Below are positions 33,816 through 41,242 of a stretch of 41,242 nt of DNA, piece after piece; the first letter of the stretch is position 1, and each line of letters starts with the position of its first letter. The stretch is from Ignavibacteriota bacterium (GTDB lineage Bacteria; Bacteroidota; Ignavibacteria; Tepidaquicellales; OLB5). The notes beneath the pieces were generated by a model. The model was not told where the DNA came from. It was given only the letters and a program-made list of their open reading frames with translations, and searched no databases. The DNA lies in contig RPQH01000036.1 of NCBI GenBank assembly GCA_003820375.1, positions 1 through 41,242 of the forward strand, given 5' to 3'. Position numbers and translations under genes: made by a program.

Positions 33816-34415
33816 TTGAATAAAAAAGAATTATTCTATATTTCGAATCAATTAAGCTTATTAAGATTTATTCTTCTTATTTTATGCATATATATCCTGG
33901 TAAGCAGTATTGAACATAAATTTCTTATTTCAGCAGGAATAATTTTTCTAATCTGGTTATCAGATATACTTGATGGATATTTTGCCAGAAAAAGGAATGA
34001 AATCACAGAACTGGGAAAAATTATTGACCCGCTTGCAGATAAATTAACAATTATTTCCATTGCATTGGTATTGTTAATGCAGGGTTTGATTCCTTTATGG
34101 TTTCTCATAATAATAGCATTACGTGATTTATTGATTTTTTCCGGTGGTATCTATATTAAAAATAAGCATCATATCGTTCTTGCTTCAAATTGGGCTGGAA
34201 AAGCCGCTGCCTTCCTGATTGGTTTTACTTTGTTTATTTCTGTCATAATTGCCGGGCTCAAAGAAGAGAAAAATATTATTTCTTTTTATCATATTGAAAA
34301 TGTGGAACTTTATTATCAAGGATTGATTTTATTGTGTATAGTGATGAGTATAATTTCATTAATTTTTTATTTTAAAAGATTTGCTTCTTTAAATACAGAA
34401 AAAGCAAATATTTAA
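33816..34415 (+). CDS. CDP-alcohol phosphatidyltransferase (PgsA-like)
   Basis: A 199-residue membrane enzyme with the complete family motif D-x2-DG-x2-AR-x8-G-x3-D-x3-D: Asp50, Asp53, Gly54, Ala57, Arg58, Gly67, Asp71 and Asp75 in 'SDILDGYFARKRNEITELG' and 'IIDPLADK'. It transfers a phosphatidyl group from CDP-diacylglycerol; phosphatidylglycerophosphate synthase is the likeliest role but the acceptor alcohol cannot be read. Several transmembrane helices. The start is a TTG (33816); no in-frame ATG is available upstream and no clear Shine-Dalgarno sequence is present. It is 20 bp from the HU gene. Confidence 0.87.
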   Translation: MNKKELFYISNQLSLLRFILLILCIYILVSSIEHKFLISAGIIFLIWLSDILDGYFARKRNEITELGKIIDPLADKLTIISIALVLLMQGLIPLWFLIIIALRDLLIFSGGIYIKNKHHIVLASNWAGKAAAFLIGFTLFISVIIAGLKEEKNIISFYHIENVELYYQGLILLCIVMSIISLIFYFKRFASLNTEKANI

Positions 34416-34435
34416 CTCAGATAGGAGAGATAAAC

Positions 34436-34789
34436 ATGGCAGAGAACGTAACCGAAAACACACAACAGCAAACAAAGACAAGGGTAAGAACATTAACGAA
34501 AAAGGACATTGAGCTGAAGCTTGCACACAAATTCGAGAATAAGAAGCTTACCGAAAAAGCTGTTGTAGATGCACTTTTTGATTCAATTAGAGAGCTTTTG
34601 ATGACAGCAAAGCCCGATTTGAGAATCGAAATCAGGGATTTTGGCGTTTTTGAAATAAAAACAACAAAACCAAAACCTAAAGCAAGAAATCTGAAAACAG
34701 GGGAATTTGTCTTTGTTCCTGCAAGGAAAAAAATCCATTTTAAAGCAGGTAAGCTTTTAAAAGAATTCCTGAAGAAACCGCTGGTATAA
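34436..34789 (+). CDS. HU/IHF family DNA-binding protein
   Basis: A 117-residue protein with the HU fold: 'LTKKDIELKLAHKFENKKLTEKAVVDALFDSI' helix pair, then the beta-arm region 'RDFGVFEIKTTKPKPKARNLKTGE', 'VPARKKIHFKAGKLLKE'. An N-terminal Gln/Thr-rich extension of about 18 residues is not typical for HU. HU bends and wraps DNA as a dimer. The ATG is preceded by a strong ATAGGAGAG binding site, in keeping with high expression. Confidence 0.92.
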   Translation: MAENVTENTQQQTKTRVRTLTKKDIELKLAHKFENKKLTEKAVVDALFDSIRELLMTAKPDLRIEIRDFGVFEIKTTKPKPKARNLKTGEFVFVPARKKIHFKAGKLLKEFLKKPLV

Positions 34790-34871
34790 ACAGGTGTTGC
34801 TTCATAGCTTAATTTACTTGCAATATTTATATATATTGCATGTAAATTATTTTTTAAAATTCTGTTTTTAA

Positions 34872-35318
34872 ATGGAAAAAAACCATTATCGTGTTATAGG
34901 TATTGACCACGGCACTGTAAGAATTGGGATAGCTATGAGTGATGAAACCGGCACGATTGCTTTTGGAAAACAGGCCATCCCTAATGATAATAAGTCTTTA
35001 AACAAAATTATTGATCTGGTTAAAGAGAATAATGCTGTTAAGATTATTATTGGTTATCCTTTGAACCTGAAAGGTAATAAAACTGCTCAAACCGCAGAAG
35101 TGGATAAATTTATTGCTTCTCTTAAAGAGATGCTTAATAAACAGTCTGTTGATGCTGCAGTGATAGAGTGGGATGAACGATTTACGTCCAAAATGGCGTT
35201 AGATTCTATGCTGGAGTCTGGTATGAAAAAAAAGAACCGGCAGAATAAAAGTAACCTTGATATTATTTCCGCTGCTATTATGCTTCAAAGCTATCTTGAC
35301 AGCTCTGGCGGAAAATAA
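34872..35318 (+). CDS. ruvX: Holliday junction resolvase-like RuvX (YqgF)
   Basis: A 148-residue RuvX/YqgF family nuclease. Conserved motifs: 'VIGIDHGTVRIGIAMSD' (Asp12 in the first strand), 'IIIGYPLNLKG', 'IEWDERFTSKMA' and 'NLDIISAAIMLQSYLD'. It has a RNase H-like fold and is implicated in 16S rRNA 5'-end maturation as well as junction resolution. It lies downstream of the HU gene by 82 bp; the following AlbA_2 gene starts 50 bp later, so a cotranscribed unit is likely. Confidence 0.93.
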   Translation: MEKNHYRVIGIDHGTVRIGIAMSDETGTIAFGKQAIPNDNKSLNKIIDLVKENNAVKIIIGYPLNLKGNKTAQTAEVDKFIASLKEMLNKQSVDAAVIEWDERFTSKMALDSMLESGMKKKNRQNKSNLDIISAAIMLQSYLDSSGGK

Positions 35319-35368
35319 TTATTGATCTTTAAAGCATAGCTCAAAAAAACATTTATTGTTATTTACAG

Positions 35369-36019
35369 ATGACTTTATTTGAACTACACGAACTTATTGA
35401 GAACGGTGAAAACGGAAAAGTGGAGTTTAAGAGAAAGTTCTCAACTGCTGAAAAAATTGCGAAAGAAATGATTGCTTTTGCTAATACAAAAGGCGGAGTG
35501 ATTTTATTTGGTATCGATGATGACAGGTCGGTTGTTGGTGTTGAAAGCGAAAAAGGCGAAATTGAACTTATCGATCTTGCTGCTAAGTTTTACTGCTCAC
35601 CGGAAATTGAATACGAAACACAAATACTTCATATATACAGAAGAGATGTTGTTGCTATTAATATTCCTGAAAGCAAAAATAAACCGCACCGTTTAGTTGA
35701 AAACCCTTCTATAAAAGATGAAAAATCCAGCAGGGTTTATATCCGGATAAAAGATAAAAGCGTACTTGCATCAAAAGAGACCGTGAATGTACTTAAGAAA
35801 TCACACCCAGATGCACCTCCGTTAATCTTAATGCTTGGTGATAAGGAAAAATTTCTTCTTGATTATCTTACCAAGCATGAACGAATAACACTGAAGTATT
35901 TCAGAACATTGCTTAACCTTTCCGAAAGAAGAGCAAGCAGGATTTTGGTCAACCTTGTCCGTGCAGAGCTTATTCGGCAGGTGAAAATGGAAAAAGAAGA
36001 TTATTATACGCTTAGCTGA
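35369..36019 (+). CDS. AlbA_2 (Schlafen) domain regulator with winged helix
   Basis: A 216-residue protein. The N-terminal domain is AlbA_2/Schlafen-like: 'KVEFKRKFSTAEKIAKEMIAFANTKGGVILFGIDDD' (Glu and Lys of the E-x-K core) and 'VVAINIPESKNKPHRL'. The C-terminal about 65 residues are a winged helix ('LDYLTKHERITLKYFRTLLNLSERRASRILVNLVRAELI'). The family includes putative transcriptional regulators and RNA-binding proteins; no DNA target can be inferred. It follows ruvX closely, so the pair may be coexpressed. Confidence 0.87.
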   Translation: MTLFELHELIENGENGKVEFKRKFSTAEKIAKEMIAFANTKGGVILFGIDDDRSVVGVESEKGEIELIDLAAKFYCSPEIEYETQILHIYRRDVVAINIPESKNKPHRLVENPSIKDEKSSRVYIRIKDKSVLASKETVNVLKKSHPDAPPLILMLGDKEKFLLDYLTKHERITLKYFRTLLNLSERRASRILVNLVRAELIRQVKMEKEDYYTLS

Positions 36020-36275
36020 AGACAACTAGTGATTACTTTTCAATATTACTTTCAATATTACATATAAATTAACGACAAATATTTGCTTCTTGCAATTATA
36101 AATATATAACAGCTAAACTGCTGTTAATTATATGTTTCATATCTTAATATACTACAGCAAGTTATACTGCAATTTTTCTTAATTTCATGCGAACTTTAAG
36201 ACCAGATTTCCAATTTTATATATGACGATATAGTGAAATCGCTTTTTAAAATTATTAATTATACGGAGGTTACGT

Positions 36276-37427
36276 ATGTCAAGCAAACTTTTAGTTCCAA
36301 TATTAGCAGTTTTAACAGCAGGATTAATATTCCTAAGTTCATGTAAAGAACTTGGTATTAATCCGGGTGTAACATCAGGACCGCCTGATGCAGTTTATAC
36401 ACAGACAAATCAAGTTGCCGGAAATTACGTATCGTGGTACCAGAGAGGAGCTGACGGCAGCCTTACCCTGAAAAATGCATATACAACAGAAGGTACAGGT
36501 ACCGGAATGGAATTAGGCTCTCAGGGTGCTTTAAGTTATAATGATAACCGTTCTTTATTGGTTGCTGTCAATGCCGGCAGTAATGATGTTTCCGTTTTTA
36601 AAGTAACAGGTAATGGTCTGGAATTTAAAAGCAGAACTCCATCCGGAGGTTTTATGCCAATTAGTGTAACTGTCAAAGGAAATCTGGTATATGTACTAAA
36701 TGCAGGAAGCAGCGGAAATATATCAGGATTCAAAATAACAGATGATGGTACATTAACTGCAATACCAAATTCAACAAGAAATCTAAGCAATGGCGGAATG
36801 GGTGATGCACCCGGACCGGCGCAAATATCTTTCAATACTTCCGGTACTGTTATTGTAGTTACAGAAAAGATGAGTAATAAAATAATTACTTATACTGTAA
36901 ATTCTGATGGCACGGTTAATGGACCTAATATATTCCCGTCTGCAGGTAAAACACCTTTCGGGTTCGCATTCAGAAACCAAAACCAGATAATAGTTTCCGA
37001 AGCATTTGAAGGAATGACTGATTCAAGTGCCATGTCATCTTATACAGTAAACCAGGATGGTTCTATTACCTGGATTTCAGGACCGGTCCGTACAACAGAA
37101 ACAGCAGCTTGCTGGGTAGTAATTACAAACAGCGGCAGCTATTCGTACACTTCTAATACCGGAAGCGGAACAATTACCGGGTATAGTCTGGATTCACGCG
37201 GAGAATTAACAATTCTAAATTCTGATGGAATTACCGCAAACGTAGGAATGAATACCATGCCTATTGACATGGCTTTAAGCAATGACTCCAAGTATTTATA
37301 TTCCCTTAATTCCGGAAACCATACTATTAGTGTATTTTCAGTAAACAATAATGGAAGCCTGACTGCAGTTAATCTTAATGCAATAACAGGAGTTGCTGTC
37401 GGTACAACAGGAATTGTTGCTAAATAA
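36276..37427 (+). CDS. Beta-propeller lipoprotein, lactonase-like
   Basis: A 383-residue lipoprotein (LSSC lipobox, Cys23) with a seven-bladed propeller of the lactonase/YVTN type. Repeats read 'NAGSNDVSVFKVTGNGLEF', 'NAGSSGNISGFKITDDGTL', 'NKIITYTVNSDGTV' and 'NHTISVFSVNNNGSL'. Members resemble 6-phosphogluconolactonase, but an extracytoplasmic lipoprotein is unlikely to have that role, so substrate is unknown. It has a good TACGGAGGT binding site, and a strong terminator follows at 37455. Confidence 0.85.
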   Translation: MSSKLLVPILAVLTAGLIFLSSCKELGINPGVTSGPPDAVYTQTNQVAGNYVSWYQRGADGSLTLKNAYTTEGTGTGMELGSQGALSYNDNRSLLVAVNAGSNDVSVFKVTGNGLEFKSRTPSGGFMPISVTVKGNLVYVLNAGSSGNISGFKITDDGTLTAIPNSTRNLSNGGMGDAPGPAQISFNTSGTVIVVTEKMSNKIITYTVNSDGTVNGPNIFPSAGKTPFGFAFRNQNQIIVSEAFEGMTDSSAMSSYTVNQDGSITWISGPVRTTETAACWVVITNSGSYSYTSNTGSGTITGYSLDSRGELTILNSDGITANVGMNTMPIDMALSNDSKYLYSLNSGNHTISVFSVNNNGSLTAVNLNAITGVAVGTTGIVAK

Positions 37428-37454
37428 TTATAATAAATTAAAATATTGATTTAC

Positions 37455-37489
37455 AAGAGGCTGTTTTTAAAAGGCAGCCTCTTTTTTTT
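37455..37489 (+). terminator. Rho-independent terminator after the propeller lipoprotein gene
   Basis: AAGAGGCTG (37455-37463) pairs with CAGCCTCTT (37475-37483) around an 11-nt loop and is followed by eight T residues. It separates the lipoprotein gene from the thi operon. Confidence 0.93.
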
Positions 37490-37536
37490 GTTATTTTCCA
37501 TTTGCTGCGAAGCAGTCCATTTGGGGTTATTTGCTA

Positions 37537-37567
37537 TTTGTTATTTGGATTCTGTTATTTATATTTG
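37537..37567 (+). promoter_or_regulatory. Candidate Bacteroidota-type promoter for the thi operon
   Basis: TTTG at 37537-37540 and TATATTTG at 37560-37567 are separated by 19 nt, matching the Bacteroides consensus TTTG-N19-21-TAnnTTTG exactly. The expected start point, some 5-8 nt downstream, falls at the beginning of the riboswitch. Strength and use are inferred, not measured. Confidence 0.7.
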
Positions 37568-37570
37568 CAA

Positions 37571-37640
37571 ACAGGGGTGCTCTACCAGGGCTGAGAACAT
37601 ACCCAATGAACCTGATCCGGGTAATGCCGGCGTAGGAAAA
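37571..37640 (+). ncRNA. TPP (THI element) riboswitch
   Basis: The thiamine pyrophosphate riboswitch is recognised by GGGGTGC (37574-37580), CTGAGAAC (37591-37598), the conserved ACCC..GAACCTGATC segment, and GGGTAATGCCGGCGTAGGAA. Spacing of all blocks is canonical. It lies between the thi promoter and the terminator at 37657, and controls thiC: when TPP is bound, transcription should stop. Confidence 0.97.
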
Positions 37641-37656
37641 AATAAAAGATTTTTCC

Positions 37657-37689
37657 AAACCGCTTATCCAACAGGTGAGCGGTTTTTTT
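37657..37689 (+). terminator. Riboswitch-controlled terminator
   Basis: AAACCGCT (37657-37664) pairs with AGCGGTTT (37678-37685) around a 13-nt loop, followed by a T-run. It is placed 17 nt after the riboswitch core, as expected of a TPP-dependent expression platform that terminates transcription. Confidence 0.85.
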
Positions 37690-37707
37690 GTTGTGATAGC
37701 CCTCGTA

Positions 37708-37735
37708 TGTCATTCCCACCTTCGCGGGAATGACA
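37708..37735. repeat. ATTCCC-N8-GGGAAT palindrome in the thiC leader
   Basis: TGTCATTCCC (37708-37717) and GGGAATGACA (37726-37735) are exact complements around 8 nt. The core ATTCCC-N8-GGGAAT equals the Neisseria dRS3 pattern, a class of dispersed palindrome seen in many bacteria. It lies between the riboswitch terminator and thiC. Confidence 0.8.
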
Positions 37736-37754
37736 AGTGCAGAATAGAATTTAG

Positions 37755-39695
<1,941 letters not shown>

Positions 39696-39716
39696 TTGAA
39701 GGTAACAGATTACAAA

Positions 39717-39744
39717 TTAAAGATTGCAGATTAAAGATTGCAGA
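39717..39744. repeat. 14-bp direct repeat between thiC and thiO
   Basis: ATTAAAGATTGCAG occurs twice back to back (39717-39730, 39731-39744). Related words (AGATTACAA, CAGATTT) flank it. The stretch follows the thiC stop and has no coding content. Short imperfect repeats of this A/T/G-rich type are frequent in AT-rich genomes. Confidence 0.6.
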
Positions 39745-39806
39745 TTTGAAAAATTGAAATGACTAATCCCGAAGGGATGATATTATAAAAATCATAAATA
39801 TGAAAA

Positions 39807-40931
39807 TTGGATAAAATAATAATTATCGGCGGGGGAGTAATTGGATTATCAACAGGGTGGCAATTGCTGCGGAAGGGATTTGATGTTGAAATAATCGAAC
39901 GCGGTGAAGCAGGAAAAAGTGCCGGCTGGGCATCTGCTGGAATGCTTGCTCCTGAAGCTGAACTTGGCTTCGAAGAGATTGAGCTTTTCCGCTTATGCAA
40001 GAAAAGTTTTGACCTTTACCCGGAATTTATTGAAGAGCTTGAAGAAGATTCAGGTATACATGTTCATATTGATAAATCAGGTTCACTCATGGTAGGGCTG
40101 GACAGGGATGATAATGAAAGGTTAAGACGCATTTATGTTTTTCGTGAAGAAGTGAAAATGCCTGTAACATGGCTTACCGGTTCGGAAGCCAGGGAACTGG
40201 AGCCATTGTTATCACCTAAATGCTCGGGTGCAATATGGATTGCAGAAGATGCTCAGGTTGATAACCGTGAAATGCTGAATGCATTAAAAATAGCTATTAT
40301 TAATAAAGGCGGTAAAATTACAGAATACACAAAAGTTGATTCTGTAATTATAGAGAACAACAAAATAAAAGGTGTTAATACTGAAAAGGGTATCGTTTAC
40401 GGCGATGGAGCGATTGTTTCAGCGGGTGCTTGGTCAAAACAAATTAACGGAATACCTGAAGAGCTTAAACCGCCTGTACGCCCGGTCAAGGGACAAATTA
40501 TTTCTCTTAAGATGGATGAAAATTATAAGCTTCAGCATATGGTCAGAGCTCCTGATGTTTATATCCTGCCCAAGCATGACGGCAGGATTATTTTAGGTGC
40601 AAGCAGTGAAGAAATGGGTTTTGATATTAATCCAACTGCAGGGGAAATATATAAATTGCTTGAACGCGGCTGGGAAGCAATGCCGTCAATATATGACCTT
40701 CCGATTATTTCTATTGATGTGGGCTTACGCCCCGGCAGCAGAGACCATGAGCCGATAATCGGCGGATGCGGGATTGATGGGCTGTTTTTTGCAACCGGGC
40801 ATTTCCGTCATGGTATTTTATTAACTCCTGTAACTGCTTATGAATTATCCGGACAGATTTCAACAGGAATTGAATCAAAAACATTGGAGAATTTTCAGCT
40901 ATCAAGATTTTTCAAAGAACAAAAGATATGA
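39807..40931 (+). CDS. thiO: Glycine oxidase ThiO
   Basis: A 374-residue FAD enzyme that oxidises glycine to iminoglycine, a precursor of the thiazole. Dinucleotide motif 'IIIIGGGVIGLSTGWQLLRKG' at 4-24, 'GKSAGWASAGMLAPEAEL' and 'PVRPVKGQIISL' are characteristic, as are 'VGLRPGSRDHEPIIGG' and 'ATGHFRHGILLTP' near the end. The start is a TTG (39807): a TGA stands in frame at 39801, so no longer form exists. An ATG at 39800 is out of frame and gives only MKIG before a stop. thiS overlaps the stop by 4 bp. Confidence 0.93.
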   Translation: MDKIIIIGGGVIGLSTGWQLLRKGFDVEIIERGEAGKSAGWASAGMLAPEAELGFEEIELFRLCKKSFDLYPEFIEELEEDSGIHVHIDKSGSLMVGLDRDDNERLRRIYVFREEVKMPVTWLTGSEARELEPLLSPKCSGAIWIAEDAQVDNREMLNALKIAIINKGGKITEYTKVDSVIIENNKIKGVNTEKGIVYGDGAIVSAGAWSKQINGIPEELKPPVRPVKGQIISLKMDENYKLQHMVRAPDVYILPKHDGRIILGASSEEMGFDINPTAGEIYKLLERGWEAMPSIYDLPIISIDVGLRPGSRDHEPIIGGCGIDGLFFATGHFRHGILLTPVTAYELSGQISTGIESKTLENFQLSRFFKEQKI

Positions 40932-41134
40932 ATATAAAAATTAACGGCGAAGAATCTGTTTTAGATTCTAAAATAACTTTAAATGAATTTATTACAAAAA
41001 GATTGAACGGCAAAGAGCCGAGAGGAATTGCTGTTGCATTGAACATGACCATTATTCCTAAATCCAAATGGGATGAAACGGTTATTAATGAAAATGATGA
41101 AATAGAAATAGTTACAGCTGTACAGGGAGGATAG
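40928..41134 (+). CDS. thiS: Sulfur carrier protein ThiS
   Basis: A 68-residue ubiquitin-like protein ending in Gly-Gly ('VTAVQGG'), which is adenylated and thiocarboxylated to donate sulfur for the thiazole ring. N-terminus 'MNIKINGEESVLDSKITLNEFI' and 'RGIAVALNMTIIPKSKWDET' are typical. The ATGA overlap with thiO points to translational coupling. thiG and thiH or thiF are expected downstream. A 9-bp array begins 2 nt after the stop and fills the rest of the window. Confidence 0.96.
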   Translation: MNIKINGEESVLDSKITLNEFITKRLNGKEPRGIAVALNMTIIPKSKWDETVINENDEIEIVTAVQGG

Positions 41135-41136
41135 AG

Positions 41137-41242
41137 GTTTATAAGGTTTATAAGGTTTATAAGGTTTATAAGGTTTATAAGGTTTATAAGGTTTATAAGG
41201 TTTATAAGGTTTATAAGGTTTATAAGGTTTATAAGGTTTATA
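41137..41242 (+). repeat. 9-bp tandem array after thiS (GTTTATAAG type), open at the window edge
   Basis: At least 11 identical units plus a partial one fill the last 106 bases. It starts 3 nt after the TAG of thiS. Unit is identical to that of the array after the peptide-binding lipoprotein gene, 36 kb away. The thiS reading frame stays open through the array to the window end. Confidence 0.93.

Noticed and set aside
37446-37733. 95-residue open frame upstream of thiC
   Set aside because: It overlaps the terminator, the TPP riboswitch and its expression platform, and resembles no protein family. A structured RNA region explains the sequence.
41137-41242. CRISPR array
   Set aside because: The units are only 9 bp, directly adjacent, with no spacers between them. 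The same holds for the other five arrays.

Overview
The window looks like a chromosomal segment of an AT-rich, Gram-negative member of the FCB group, most likely Ignavibacteria or a close relative. Three secreted proteins end in type IX secretion (T9SS) sorting domains opening with an NYPNPFNP motif, which is characteristic of Ignavibacteria and Kryptonia-like lineages. A Bacteroidota-style promoter (TTTG, 19 nt, TATATTTG) precedes the thi operon. Exported proteins, lipoproteins and periplasmic peptidases dominate. The lineage is inferred from these signatures, not from a marker gene. I saw no rRNA, tRNA, CRISPR array, phage gene or intact transposase.

Layout. 1-3492: repeats, a T9SS beta-propeller protein and a DUF6624 TPR protein, both on the minus strand. 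3636-6923: an orphan peptide-binding lipoprotein, a SnoaL-like protein and a tandem pair of small PsbP-like exported proteins. 7145-12520: a giant alpha-2-macroglobulin with a carboxypeptidase-regulatory domain and a TonB-receptor plug-like segment inserted where the bait region normally lies. 12821-18722: KTSC protein, a 50-residue DUF5670 membrane protein, a membrane-anchored repeat protein, a double NBR1-Ig protein, and a tightly packed TPR / RmuC / class IV aminotransferase operon. 19052-24956: NDH-2, a UPF0047 enzyme, a PAS-GAF histidine kinase, two T9SS paralogues and YggX. 25056-27657: M61 peptidase and a DUF4476 protein with a cysteine cluster. 28011-33560: a minus-strand operon of three M16 peptidases (one catalytically dead), a MoxR ATPase and a small exported protein. 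33816-36019: phosphatidyltransferase, HU-like protein, RuvX and an AlbA_2/winged-helix regulator. 36276-37427: a beta-propeller lipoprotein. 37537-41134: thi operon, with promoter, TPP riboswitch, terminator, thiC, thiO and thiS.

The most unusual signal is not a gene. Six perfect or near-perfect tandem arrays with a 9-bp unit occur in the window. Their unit sequences differ from locus to locus but are nearly homogeneous within each locus. Five of the six begin inside or within about 5 nt of the stop codon of the gene upstream of them, on its sense strand: the peptide-binding lipoprotein, the aminotransferase, NDH-2, the small exported protein and thiS. This looks like a recurring 3'-end architecture whose unit length is conserved although its sequence is not. 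A second non-genic signal is a 131-bp repeat present twice, about 25.6 kb apart, with terminal GTGTCAGGTG / CACCTGACAC inverted repeats at identical spacing. It may be a non-autonomous mobile or REP-like element.

How the genes work together. Most of the window serves the cell envelope: protein export and surface display (T9SS substrates), periplasmic proteolysis (M16, M61) and protease trapping (A2M). The thi block is a regulated biosynthetic unit. The RuvX, RmuC and HU genes are DNA maintenance functions. Function assignments rest on motifs read by eye; no database search was run.
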